64,000 nucleotides of DNA from RGIG7213 sp045540335 (GTDB lineage: Bacteria; Bacillota; Clostridia; Oscillospirales; CAG-272): positions 62,001-126,000 of the forward strand of contig JAZQHC010000044.1 in NCBI GenBank assembly GCA_045540335.1, given 5' to 3'. The notes beneath the pieces are model-generated. The model was not told where the DNA came from, ran no database searches, and saw only the letters and a program-made list of their open reading frames with translations. The position numbers and the translations under genes are program-made. Shown piece after piece: positions 24,217-32,390 of the stretch (position 1 is its first letter; the number at the start of each line of letters is the position of its first letter).

Positions 24217-25407
24217 TTATTTCTTTTTCTTTGCAACTACGATGCCAACAACGGCAACTGCTACTACTGCAACTACTGCAATTACGATCCAGATGATGGG
24301 GCTGCCGCCTTTATCATCGTCGCCGGATGCAGCTGTTGTATCTTTGCTGTTTGTTGTAGCGTTTGTTACAGCCTTTGTCTCGTCGTCTTCTTCTGAAGGA
24401 TCATCAACGTCAGGTGCTTCTGTGGGAGCATCTGTTTGAGCAGCGATCTCGAAAGGTTCGGGATCGAATGCTTTAAGCTCGTCAACTGTGTAAGGTGTAA
24501 CAGTTTCATCAGCTTTATCTTCGTCCGCTTTGTAGAACTTCAAAACAAGGTCGAAGGATTCAACTTGGAAGTTGTCTGCTTCTTCTGCTGTTGTAGCAGT
24601 TCTTGCAGTACCAAGAGTAGTGTCGCTGCCTACTTCGCAGTCAACGTATGCGATGATAGCTTTTGTGAAAGCTTTGCTTCTGTCTTCGTTGTTGGGGTCG
24701 AAGATAGAAAGATATTTGGATTCAACATCTGTGGGAAGAACATCGTTAGCGAGAACGTCCCAGATTCTGTCTTTTGTAGAGATAAGAGCCCACGGAACAA
24801 CAACTTCCATGTCCCAACCGTCTGCAGTTCTTGTGTAAGCACCCTTGTATGTAGCTTCTGCGCCGTTAACTGTCATCTGACCGTCAACGTTGCTTTCTTC
24901 CCAGTTGTGCTTTCTGCAAATAAGTTCGCCGCCCGTAACTGTATCAATAGTTTCGTTATCGGGGTTGAATGTAGGTGCGAAGGAGAAGAACAAACCGTTA
25001 AAACCGTCTGCGATAAGGCCGCAGGGGTTGAAAGCGATCTGGAATCTGTCTCTAAGTGCGGAAACTTCAAGAGCTTCAGCAGTTGTATCTATTTCTGCAG
25101 GGGAGAATGTGCTGTCGATAACTTTTGCAGCCATGTAAAGGCCGTCATCACCCCAGGAGTAGAAGAACTGGATTTCATCTGTGTAAACAGAATCACCTGT
25201 CCAACCGGCGGTGTTATCTCCTGCTTTAAGCTTCAAGCTGTTTGTTTCGTCCCATTCTGCTGCGCCAACGTTACCGTCGATCGTGATAGTTGAGGAATCT
25301 GCGTAAAGAACCTTAACAAGACCGATGTTCATCGCTGCGCTACTTTGAATTGCCATAACGCTTACAAGCATAGTGGCAACAATGATAAGCGAAAGAATTT
25401 TTCTCAT
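24217..25407 (-). CDS. Surface protein with CBM9/DOMON-like domain and C-terminal membrane anchor
   Basis: 396 residues. A signal peptide (about 1-25) is followed by a beta-sandwich from IDGNVGAAEWDETNSLKL to about residue 290, including the CBM9-type motifs FFYSWGDDGLYMAAKVID and RFQIAFNPCG and the closing GWDMEVVVPWALI. After it come an acidic Thr/Asp/Glu-rich linker, one membrane helix (about 371-392) and a KKKK tail. CBM9 and DOMON folds bind sugars, heme or a redox cofactor; the ligand is unknown. The start follows TTTTTTGGAGG. A consensus promoter and restricted codon choice suggest strong expression. It is a paralogue of the next gene. Confidence 0.75.
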   Translation of the reverse strand: MRKILSLIIVATMLVSVMAIQSSAAMNIGLVKVLYADSSTITIDGNVGAAEWDETNSLKLKAGDNTAGWTGDSVYTDEIQFFYSWGDDGLYMAAKVIDSTFSPAEIDTTAEALEVSALRDRFQIAFNPCGLIADGFNGLFFSFAPTFNPDNETIDTVTGGELICRKHNWEESNVDGQMTVNGAEATYKGAYTRTADGWDMEVVVPWALISTKDRIWDVLANDVLPTDVESKYLSIFDPNNEDRSKAFTKAIIAYVDCEVGSDTTLGTARTATTAEEADNFQVESFDLVLKFYKADEDKADETVTPYTVDELKAFDPEPFEIAAQTDAPTEAPDVDDPSEEDDETKAVTNATTNSKDTTAASGDDDKGGSPIIWIVIAVVAVVAVAVVGIVVAKKKK

Positions 25408-25518
25408 TATTAAAGCCTCCAAAAAAATAAATTTAATAAATGTGAAAATGTGGCACGGAGCGCCCGTAGCCTTTTTATTAAGCGTACGAACCGAAAAGTG
25501 CCGATATTTACGTTTGAC

Positions 25519-25547
25519 ATTATATCATTTATCATGGTGTTTGTCAA
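25519..25547 (-). promoter_or_regulatory. Strong promoter of the CBM9/DOMON-like surface protein
   Basis: Minus-strand consensus -35 TTGACA (25547-25542), 17-bp spacer, -10 TATAAT (25524-25519). The 5' UTR is about 105 nt and contains a short GGC-rich hairpin. Confidence 0.82.
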
Positions 25548-25628
25548 TACGATAAATTTGAATTTTGATAAAATTGTTTAAATACACAGTTAATTTGAAT
25601 ATAAAGTAACCGTTAAAAGTGTTAAAAA

Positions 25629-26570
25629 CTACTTTTTGCGTTTCAATACTAAAATCACAACAACGATAACGGCGATCACAAGCGCTGCGGGAATCAATAT
25701 AAACGGTAAAAATGATACTGAATCGTCTTTATTTTTGTTTGTATTATCCGTTTCGCTTGATGTTATTTCTGCGGTTTCCGTTTTTGAAGGCGCTAAAGGC
25801 AGCGGCTTTGATAAATTAAGACGTACGTTGTAAGAATCCGTGTTGAAGTTTGAACCGATATTATCCGTACAAGTTCTGTAAACAGCGTGATATATGGTTT
25901 CCGCATCACCGTTGAGGCAGCAAAGCGTAACGTCTAAAAACGCACCTTCTTCGGCAACGAACGTTCTTAATAAGGGCCTTGTGGATCTTTTTCCAACGTA
26001 AACCTGGCGTTCAGGGTCGCATATGTAATGCCACGGTATCATAGCTTCAATAGCCCAGCCTGTTTCTGTTTGCTTGTACGCGCTTTCTACGTCGTATGCT
26101 TCGATGCCTGAAAGCGTATCCCTGTTTATATTATGACGAGTGCATTTAACGGTACCGTCTTCATTTGGGAAAAACATGAAAAACATACCTTGCAGCTCGT
26201 CTTCTTTAGGAATAAGACCGCCGGGATTGAATGATATTTCAAAACAGTCGCTTACGCCATTAAACGTAGGGTCGATATCGGTAACGTTTGCATATACGTA
26301 TATGCCGTCTTTACCCCACAAAAGGTAAACGTCTATCGGAAGAATGTGTGCTTCATCAGCCATGCCGGACCACGTACCCGTGTTTTCTTTGGTTAACGTT
26401 ATTTTACCGGCGCTTTTCCATTGCGCCTCGTCGTTGCTTGCGTCAACGGTCATTTGTATATCTGACGTTTTGGGAAGATCACAATTTATCACACCGTCGG
26501 CAGTATCTGCAAATGCAGATATCGGCAGGCATAAAGCGAATAACATAAGTAAAACCGCAAATTTTTTCAT
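25629..26570 (-). CDS. CBM9/DOMON-like surface protein, shorter paralogue
   Basis: 313 residues. A signal peptide (about 1-22, ending SAFA) precedes a beta-sandwich with the same landmarks as the gene at 24217-25407: VDASNDEAQWKSAGKITLT, YLLWGKDGIYVYANVTD, CFEISFNPGGLIP and GWAIEAMIPWHYI. It ends in a Ser/Thr/Asn linker, a membrane helix (about 288-309) and LKRKK. AAGAAGGGTG precedes the ATG. It begins 16 nt after the stop of an upstream lipoprotein gene and is probably read from the polA side. The ligand is unknown. Confidence 0.72.
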   Translation of the reverse strand: MKKFAVLLMLFALCLPISAFADTADGVINCDLPKTSDIQMTVDASNDEAQWKSAGKITLTKENTGTWSGMADEAHILPIDVYLLWGKDGIYVYANVTDIDPTFNGVSDCFEISFNPGGLIPKEDELQGMFFMFFPNEDGTVKCTRHNINRDTLSGIEAYDVESAYKQTETGWAIEAMIPWHYICDPERQVYVGKRSTRPLLRTFVAEEGAFLDVTLCCLNGDAETIYHAVYRTCTDNIGSNFNTDSYNVRLNLSKPLPLAPSKTETAEITSSETDNTNKNKDDSVSFLPFILIPAALVIAVIVVVILVLKRKK

Positions 26571-26586
26571 ATTTTTTCACCCTTCT

Positions 26587-27624
26587 TTAATTTGTAAATT
26601 CCGCGCTTGCAAGAAGATCGAATAATTGCGTTTGTTCGCCTTTCGGCGTATCGTTTCTGCATGCGTAGGCGTATTCGTAAAACGTATATTCGTTATATCC
26701 CGCGATATACGCGCCGAATCCCTTTTCGCCGTTGTATTCGCAGGTGTAATTTACGCAAATGTAAAAGCCCTTTTCTTTGCCTTCAAGAAGTCGTTTTTCT
26801 GATATTGATATGTTTGATATTTTATCACCGCAAAGAGAGGATATAAAAGAAGCGTCTGTTTTTTCCGCATCGCTATCGGTAAGCACGTCGTTGAAGTGTG
26901 ATTTTGAACCTTCAACCGCACGGAAGCCTGCCGTGTAGTATTTTGCAAAAACGTCTATATCGGTGCAGTTTGCGTTTTTATATTTTTGCGGGTCTTCGCC
27001 TTTTTCAAGCTCTTCGGGGATTTCGCCGTTTGGCTCGGGCGATAATTCGTACGTTGCATTGGCAGGTATGTTCAGGGAAAATTTGCCGTCTGCAATATAT
27101 ATGTCGCCGCTTAAAAATCTATTGTCGCCGGGAACGTTGGCGTATGTTGTAAATTCAAATTTCAAATCATCACACAAGCTCCGTCTTTCCTCGTCGTTTT
27201 TATCGGAATACTTGTATTCTGCAGTAACCACCATTCTTTTAGTAGCGGAAACGATAAGATAATATGGGGTATCGCTATCCCTCATGTCGTAAATAAACGA
27301 AGCAGGGGTAACGCTTGTCATATTCTGCGGAAGGAATTTTTTACTTTTTGCGTAATCGTGCAGCGTTTTTTCAGGGTTGAATCTGCATGATAAAGTTATT
27401 ACGTCGTCTTCTTGACCGGTAAATAAAATGTCACATTCGTCGGCTACCTCTTCGCTTTCGATAAATTCTTTAAACGAAAATGAAGACGGGTGCGTAAACT
27501 TAAAGTGATAATCCTCGTTTGTATAAACTGAAACGCCGCTGTCGCTTGTGCGTGCAGCCGTACACGATGCCAGCGAAAAAATACAGGCAAGCATCAAGCA
27601 AAATGATAATAATTTCTTTTTCAT
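26587..27624 (-). CDS. Putative lipoprotein, unknown function
   Basis: 345 residues. A signal peptide ends in the lipobox LASC with Cys21. Two repeated beta-alpha segments can be seen, the first with HPSSFSFKEFIESEE and the second with IADGKFSLNIPANATYELSP; each resembles a PsbP/DUF-type domain found in clostridial lipoproteins, but I cannot assign a family. It starts 18 nt after polA (same strand), with GCGGTG upstream, and is followed closely by the CBM9-like gene, forming a likely polA-lipoprotein-CBM9 unit. Confidence 0.6.
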   Translation of the reverse strand: MKKKLLSFCLMLACIFSLASCTAARTSDSGVSVYTNEDYHFKFTHPSSFSFKEFIESEEVADECDILFTGQEDDVITLSCRFNPEKTLHDYAKSKKFLPQNMTSVTPASFIYDMRDSDTPYYLIVSATKRMVVTAEYKYSDKNDEERRSLCDDLKFEFTTYANVPGDNRFLSGDIYIADGKFSLNIPANATYELSPEPNGEIPEELEKGEDPQKYKNANCTDIDVFAKYYTAGFRAVEGSKSHFNDVLTDSDAEKTDASFISSLCGDKISNISISEKRLLEGKEKGFYICVNYTCEYNGEKGFGAYIAGYNEYTFYEYAYACRNDTPKGEQTQLFDLLASAEFTN

Positions 27625-27642
27625 ATATAACACCGCTTTTCG

Positions 27643-30129
27643 TTATTTGCAATAATACCAGCTATCGGCTGATTTTATTTCTACGGATAGCTTCACGGGA
27701 AGCTTTACAACGTTTTCCATTTCGTGCTTCAAAATTTGTGCTACCTTTTCGGCACACGACTTTTCTGCCTCTATTATCAGCTCGTCGTGTACTTGAAGTA
27801 TCAAATGCGCATCAAGCCCGCTTTCTTCAAGCGCTTTCTGCGTGTTAACCATGGCAAGTTTTATTATATCTGCCGCCGTGCCTTGTATGGGGCTGTTCAT
27901 TGCCACCCTTTCACCAAAGGCGATCAGATTTTTCTTTGAAGAAGTAAGCTCGGGAATATATCTTCTTCTGCCAAATAGGGTGCAAACGTATCCGCATTCC
28001 TTGGCAGAACGTTTTATTTGCGTAAGATAATCCGCAACGGCAGGATAGCTTGCAAGGTAACTTTCGATATATTTTTTCGCCGCGTTTTTCGTAACGCCGA
28101 TATCCTGCGCCAACGAAAAGTCGCCTATGCCATATACTATACCGAAATTTACCGCCTTTGCGCGCCTTCGCAGCTCGTCTGTAACAAGTGATCTATCCAC
28201 CCCGAAAACATTAGCTGCGGTAAGCGTATGAATGTCTTCGTTTTCGGAAAATGCGCGTATCATCTTATCGTCTTGTGCTATTGCGGCAAGAATTCGTAAT
28301 TCTATTTGCGAATAGTCGGCGTCTATCAGCGTGTATTTATCCGATTTGGGAATAAAATATTTGCGTAATTCGCGCCCCCTTGCGGTACGCACGGGGATGT
28401 TTTGTAAATTAGGTTCGGTAGAAGAAAGTCTGCCGGTTGCCGTAACCGTTTGGTTGAAGCTTGTGTGTATAACGCCTTTTTCGTCGGTTACCTTTAAAAG
28501 CCCGTCTGTATATGTGCTTTTTAATTTGGAAATTGCCCTGTATTCAAGTATTTCGTCAATTATAGGGTGATACGGGCGAAGCTTTTCAAGAACGTCTGCA
28601 TTGGTGCTGTACCCCGTTTTGGATTTTTTCTGCGTTGGAAGGGCAAGGTCTTCAAAAAGAACGGTTGCAAGCTGCTTTGGCGAATTTATGTTGAATTGAC
28701 ACCCTGCAAGCATGTATATCCTTTGCGTTATACCGTCTAATTCCAAGGAAAGCTTATCGCCGAATTGCTGTATGCCTTCTTTATCTATGCAAAAGCCGTT
28801 GTTTTCCATTTTTGCAAGAACGTACGAAAGCGGAAGCTCTATTTTATAATACAAGTCGGAAACGAATTGTTCTGCTAACAGCTTATCAAGTATAGGAAAA
28901 AGCTTATATGCAAAAACACATCTTTCCTCGTCTGATGCACCGCACGACACGCCGAGATGTGCTAATGCCAGGCGCGGTGTAGAATAGTCACCCTCGCCTG
29001 CGTTTAAAATGTATCCTGCAAGATATACGTCAAAAATAATGTTTATATTTTTGCACAGTGAATAAAAACGCTTGCTTTCGTCGCATATGAATTCGTTATT
29101 TGAAAAGAATTTGCTTTCGCTGTTGAATTTGCACACAACGGATGTTTCTTCATTGTGTAAATATATGTTATCACCGCTTAATACGCACGAAAAACGCTTG
29201 CCCGATATGCCTTCAAGCGTGCTTTCTTCAATAGGTGTGAATTTCGGCAATACCTCTGTTTTTTTATCGGCTTCAAGATTGAATTTTTTTATAAATGCGC
29301 CAAATTCCAGCTCTGTAAACAATTCAAACAGCTTTGCCTTGTCGCCCCCGTTGTATTCGATTGCAGAAAGGCAGGTGATACAGGGCACTTCTTTAAATAT
29401 TTTTGCCAATTCATACGATAAATAAGCGTTTTGCTTTCCTGCAGAAAGCTTTTCTTTTACTGATTTTGTAACGCCTTCAAGATTGCTTTCGTATATTCCG
29501 TCTAATGATTTAAAATCGTGTATCAGCTTCAACGCTGTTTTTTCGCCTATGCCGGCAACACCCGGAATATTGTCCGAAGCGTCGCCCATAATGGCTTTGA
29601 TATCTACTAACTTTTCGGGCTGCGTTTGATACTCGTTTTGGAATCTTTCGGGGGTATAATGCTCAACCCCGGTGTTTTTTACCAGCAAAACGCTTACGTT
29701 GTCGCTTACAAGCTGCAAAGCATCTCTGTCGCCTGTTAAGATATACGCGTGGACGCCGCCGTTTTCTTCACATAAGCGGGCAATAGTACCCAAAATGTCG
29801 TCTGCCTCGTAGCCTGCACATTCTAAAGTTGAAATGCCCATTGCCGATAATACCGCTTTGGCGTATGGTAGCTGCATTGCCAATTCTTCGGGCATACCTT
29901 TGCGTTTTGCCTTGTATCCGTCGTACTTCAGATGTCTGAAGGTAGGGGCTTTAAGGTCAAATGCGGCTGCACAAAAATCAGGCTGAACAGACTCTACATT
30001 AGACCACACGGTATTTACCAAACCATATACGGCGTTTGTGAACAAACCGCTTTTCGTAGTTAACGGGCGAATACCGTAGTAAGCCCTGTTTATTATACTG
30101 TTACCGTCAACAGCCAGGAGTTTTTTCAT
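27643..30129 (-). CDS. polA: DNA polymerase I
   Basis: 828 residues. An N-terminal 5'-nuclease domain (LAVDGNSIINRAYYGI, then GDRDALQLV, DASDNIPGV and GEKTALKLI) is followed by a 3'-5' exonuclease-like region of about 170 residues that lacks the DxE catalytic set, so proofreading is probably absent. The polymerase domain carries motif A LIDADYSQIELRILA, motif B RRRAKAVNFGIVYG and motif C LQVHDELIIEA. It fills gaps and removes RNA primers and repair flaps. ACGGAGG precedes the ATG. Length is usual for Firmicutes. Confidence 0.97.
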   Translation of the reverse strand: MKKLLAVDGNSIINRAYYGIRPLTTKSGLFTNAVYGLVNTVWSNVESVQPDFCAAAFDLKAPTFRHLKYDGYKAKRKGMPEELAMQLPYAKAVLSAMGISTLECAGYEADDILGTIARLCEENGGVHAYILTGDRDALQLVSDNVSVLLVKNTGVEHYTPERFQNEYQTQPEKLVDIKAIMGDASDNIPGVAGIGEKTALKLIHDFKSLDGIYESNLEGVTKSVKEKLSAGKQNAYLSYELAKIFKEVPCITCLSAIEYNGGDKAKLFELFTELEFGAFIKKFNLEADKKTEVLPKFTPIEESTLEGISGKRFSCVLSGDNIYLHNEETSVVCKFNSESKFFSNNEFICDESKRFYSLCKNINIIFDVYLAGYILNAGEGDYSTPRLALAHLGVSCGASDEERCVFAYKLFPILDKLLAEQFVSDLYYKIELPLSYVLAKMENNGFCIDKEGIQQFGDKLSLELDGITQRIYMLAGCQFNINSPKQLATVLFEDLALPTQKKSKTGYSTNADVLEKLRPYHPIIDEILEYRAISKLKSTYTDGLLKVTDEKGVIHTSFNQTVTATGRLSSTEPNLQNIPVRTARGRELRKYFIPKSDKYTLIDADYSQIELRILAAIAQDDKMIRAFSENEDIHTLTAANVFGVDRSLVTDELRRRAKAVNFGIVYGIGDFSLAQDIGVTKNAAKKYIESYLASYPAVADYLTQIKRSAKECGYVCTLFGRRRYIPELTSSKKNLIAFGERVAMNSPIQGTAADIIKLAMVNTQKALEESGLDAHLILQVHDELIIEAEKSCAEKVAQILKHEMENVVKLPVKLSVEIKSADSWYYCK

Positions 30130-30171
30130 AAAACCTCCGTAAGAACTTGTTCATAAAATATAATTTTACCT

Positions 30172-30200
30172 ATTATATCACAGCGAAAAGTGTATTTCAA
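30172..30200 (-). promoter_or_regulatory. Promoter of polA
   Basis: Minus-strand -35 TTGAAA (30200-30195), 17-bp spacer, -10 TATAAT (30177-30172). Confidence 0.75.
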
Positions 30201-30204
30201 GGGG

Positions 30205-30252
30205 CAATTTGTTATTTTCTTGATACAAAAAAAGAACAATTTGTTTTCTTGA
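30205..30252. repeat. Direct repeat in the polA/transpeptidase intergenic region
   Basis: CAATTTGTTATTTTCTTGA (30205-30223) recurs as CAATTTGTTTTCTTGA (30237-30252), a copy lacking three bases. Start-to-start spacing is 32 bp, about three helical turns. The second copy contains the first half of the -35 hexamer of the + strand promoter. Confidence 0.5.
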
Positions 30253-30277
30253 CATTATCGTTATTATGTGGTAAAAT
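30249..30277 (+). promoter_or_regulatory. Promoter of the dockerin/L,D-transpeptidase gene
   Basis: -35 TTGACA (30249-30254), 17-bp spacer, -10 TAAAAT (30272-30277). Confidence 0.75.
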
Positions 30278-30344
30278 GTAACGAAAAGATCTGTGTATCA
30301 CACAAAAAAGTTGTGATATACTTCCAAAAAAAGGAGGATATGTT

Positions 30345-31289
30345 TTGAAAAATAAAGGTTTCATAAGGATAGTTTGTATATGCCTTGCGGCTATTCTCGG
30401 CTTGTCTGCCGTTTTTGCTTCCATATACACGGTGAAAACATTTGCAAATGCCGAGCTTCGCGCTTGCGACCCCAACAGGGACGCCATCGTTAACACCAAG
30501 GATATAATAAGGACTTTAAAGTATATTAAAAATCCTGCAGAATATCCGTATTCTGCCGATGCCGACGCAAACAGAGACGGCGTTATAGATTACAACGATA
30601 CTAATATGATGGAAGCTAATCTTGGGCAAGTGTATAATAAACCCGATTTTTCAAACATCTCCACAGTTATTCCGTTTATGCCGCATTATAAAACGGCAGA
30701 TACATATTTTGTTGTAGTTCAAGGCTCGGGTACTTCGTGCACCCTTCATGCCTTTACCATAGAAAACGGCAAAGTGCACCCCCAATTCGTTTGCACAGGC
30801 TACATAGGCAGAAACGGTGTGTGCAACCCTGAGGATAAATACGAGGGCGACGGTAAAACCCCTGCGGGCGTGTATTCAATGGGCGAATGCTTCGGCGTTT
30901 CATCTGCACCTTGCACGGTTCCGCGCGGATATACGGTAGTTACAAGTGATGATTACTGGGATAGCAACAGTACATCTTCAACATATAATCAGCACGTAAA
31001 GGGCTGGCAAAAGAATTCTGCATGGCACGCATCGGGGCAGTATGAAAAGCTTATAAATTACAAAACCTCGTACGCTTATGCGGCAATGATAAACTATAAC
31101 GTAAACCCCGCAGTGCCTTACAAGGGCAGTGCAATATTCCTGCATTGTACCGTTCCTTCTGATACTTCCAGCAGCGGATGCATTGCTATTCCGAATTCGT
31201 ATATGAAAAAAGCGCTTGCTCTTATGGAAGACGAGGTATATATAGCCATCGTTCCCAATGCACAAGCACTTGAAAAGTATTTTGCATAA
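30345..31289 (+). CDS. Secreted dockerin-like plus L,D-transpeptidase (YkuD) protein
   Basis: 314 residues. A signal or membrane segment (about 7-33) is followed by two dockerin-type calcium loops, DPNRDAIVNTKD (42-53) and DANRDGVIDYND (74-85), then an L,D-transpeptidase domain (about 115-305). The active-site region is IFLHCTVPSDTSSSGCIAIP with His267 and Cys279; the usual HGC is SGC, as in several clostridial relatives. It should cross-link or trim peptidoglycan outside the membrane. The TTG start is chosen because AAAAAAAGGAGG lies 8 nt upstream; the intervening ATG is followed at once by a stop. Confidence 0.8.
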   Translation: MKNKGFIRIVCICLAAILGLSAVFASIYTVKTFANAELRACDPNRDAIVNTKDIIRTLKYIKNPAEYPYSADADANRDGVIDYNDTNMMEANLGQVYNKPDFSNISTVIPFMPHYKTADTYFVVVQGSGTSCTLHAFTIENGKVHPQFVCTGYIGRNGVCNPEDKYEGDGKTPAGVYSMGECFGVSSAPCTVPRGYTVVTSDDYWDSNSTSSTYNQHVKGWQKNSAWHASGQYEKLINYKTSYAYAAMINYNVNPAVPYKGSAIFLHCTVPSDTSSSGCIAIPNSYMKKALALMEDEVYIAIVPNAQALEKYFA

Positions 31290-31304
31290 TATTGCTTGAA
31301 TCAG

Positions 31305-31345
31305 TCGGCAGATTTCAGTTTTGTATTGAAGTCTGCCGATGTTTT
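31305..31345. terminator. Bidirectional terminator between transpeptidase and zupT
   Basis: TCGGCAGATTTCA (31305-31317) pairs with TGAAGTCTGCCGA (31327-31339) apart from one mismatch. T-rich sequence follows on the right. Confidence 0.8.
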
Positions 31346-32103
31346 TATACTTTTAATAATACGAGTGAAGCACCTATAACTAAAAAGCCTGATATCAGCC
31401 AGAAAAGCGTTTGTTTATGCCCGCAGTTTTTTTCTGCAAGCGGTATCAGCTCTGCAAAGCATAAGTAAACCATAATGCCTGATGTTGCGGCAAATATCAT
31501 GCCGCTTACGGTATCGTTCATAAAAGGGCGCAGTATAAACCAGCCAAGCAATGCGCCTATCGGTTCTGCAACGCCTGATATCACCGAAGCACCAAAGCCG
31601 CGAAGCCTGCTGTGCGTTGCATACGCAATAGGCATGCATACGGCAAACCCTTCCGGAATGTTGTGTAAAGCAAGTGCGAAAAACGTGGGCAACGCCGCCT
31701 CTTGCCCTTGCAAAACAGCCATAAAGGTTGCCAGCCCTTCGGGAAAATTATGTATAGTTGTTGCTAAAACCGTGTAAATTCCCGCCATCATCACATGGGA
31801 TGACGTGCTTTGCTTTTCAGGCAGCAGCCATTGCAATAGTACCATAATTCCAATGCCTGCAAAAAAGCCGATGTTTGTAAGAAAAAATGCCCAAAAAGTA
31901 TCGTTTCCAAGGGCGTTTTGTGCCTTTGTGAATATTTCAGTAAATGAAATGTATATCATTATTCCCGCCGAAAAAGCGAGGCATACGCCTAAAGCTTTGT
32001 CGGCGTTTTTTGCATTTTTGGTAAAAAAAACAGCGCATCCGCCAAGGCAAGTTGCCAGCCCTGCTACCGCAGTTAATAAAAAAGCAGTAAGGATAGAATT
32101 TAT
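31345..32103 (-). CDS. zupT: ZIP-family zinc transporter, ZupT type
   Basis: 252 residues from the proposed start, with about eight hydrophobic segments. The metal-site helices carry TIHNFPEGLATF and ALHNIPEGFAVC, the paired HNxPEG motifs of ZupT. It imports Zn2+ and related divalent metals. Homologous sequence begins NSILTAFLLTAVAGLATCLGG, but the codon before it is ATA (32103-32101), placed 7 nt after a perfect AAAGGAGG; ATT is the codon before that. No ATG, GTG or in-frame TTG lies within reach except a TTG 27 codons upstream with no ribosome site. Either a rare ATA/ATT start is used or the start codon is mutated. Confidence 0.85.
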   Translation of the reverse strand: MNSILTAFLLTAVAGLATCLGGCAVFFTKNAKNADKALGVCLAFSAGIMIYISFTEIFTKAQNALGNDTFWAFFLTNIGFFAGIGIMVLLQWLLPEKQSTSSHVMMAGIYTVLATTIHNFPEGLATFMAVLQGQEAALPTFFALALHNIPEGFAVCMPIAYATHSRLRGFGASVISGVAEPIGALLGWFILRPFMNDTVSGMIFAATSGIMVYLCFAELIPLAEKNCGHKQTLFWLISGFLVIGASLVLLKV

Positions 32104-32251
32104 AATAACACCTCCTTTACAGAAAGTATATTCGTACACCGTTAAGCGTGTGCAAAGTAGAAAAAAGACGAATTTTATCCGCAAGTAACAGATTTTTTTG
32201 CAAATTTACAAAAAGTTTATATTTTTTGTTACCCGATAGGGCAAAAACCTC

Positions 32252-32280
32252 TTGCAAAATTTTTGAGTGTAATATATAAT
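32252..32280 (+). promoter_or_regulatory. Promoter of the mraZ division and cell wall cluster
   Basis: -35 TTGCAA (32252-32257), 17-bp spacer, -10 TATAAT (32275-32280). The start site would be near 32287, inside the AAGTG repeats described next. Confidence 0.78.
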
Positions 32281-32307
32281 AAGTGTGGCGAAGTGGAGTA
32301 AAAGTGA
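32281..32307 (+). promoter_or_regulatory. Putative MraZ operator repeats
   Basis: AAGTG recurs at 32281, 32291 and 32302, about one helical turn apart, immediately after the -10. Repeated AAAGTG(G/T)-type boxes upstream of mraZ are the known MraZ sites in Bacillus and Mycoplasma, so autoregulation of the whole cluster is likely. Further GTGG repeats occur at 32325, 32337 and 32346. Confidence 0.6.
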
Positions 32308-32390
32308 TGCCGAAGTTCATAAATGTGGAGAACTATGTGGATTGTGTGGATAACTTCGCAAATTTCTTAAGATTGGAGGGGCAGAAAAAG

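Noticed and set aside
24436..25293. 285-residue frame on the strand opposite the CBM9-like gene, rich in Cys, Ser and Val
   Set aside because: It is the antisense shadow of a biased, highly expressed gene; there is no ribosome site, and the opposite frame has a signal peptide, recognisable domain and promoter.
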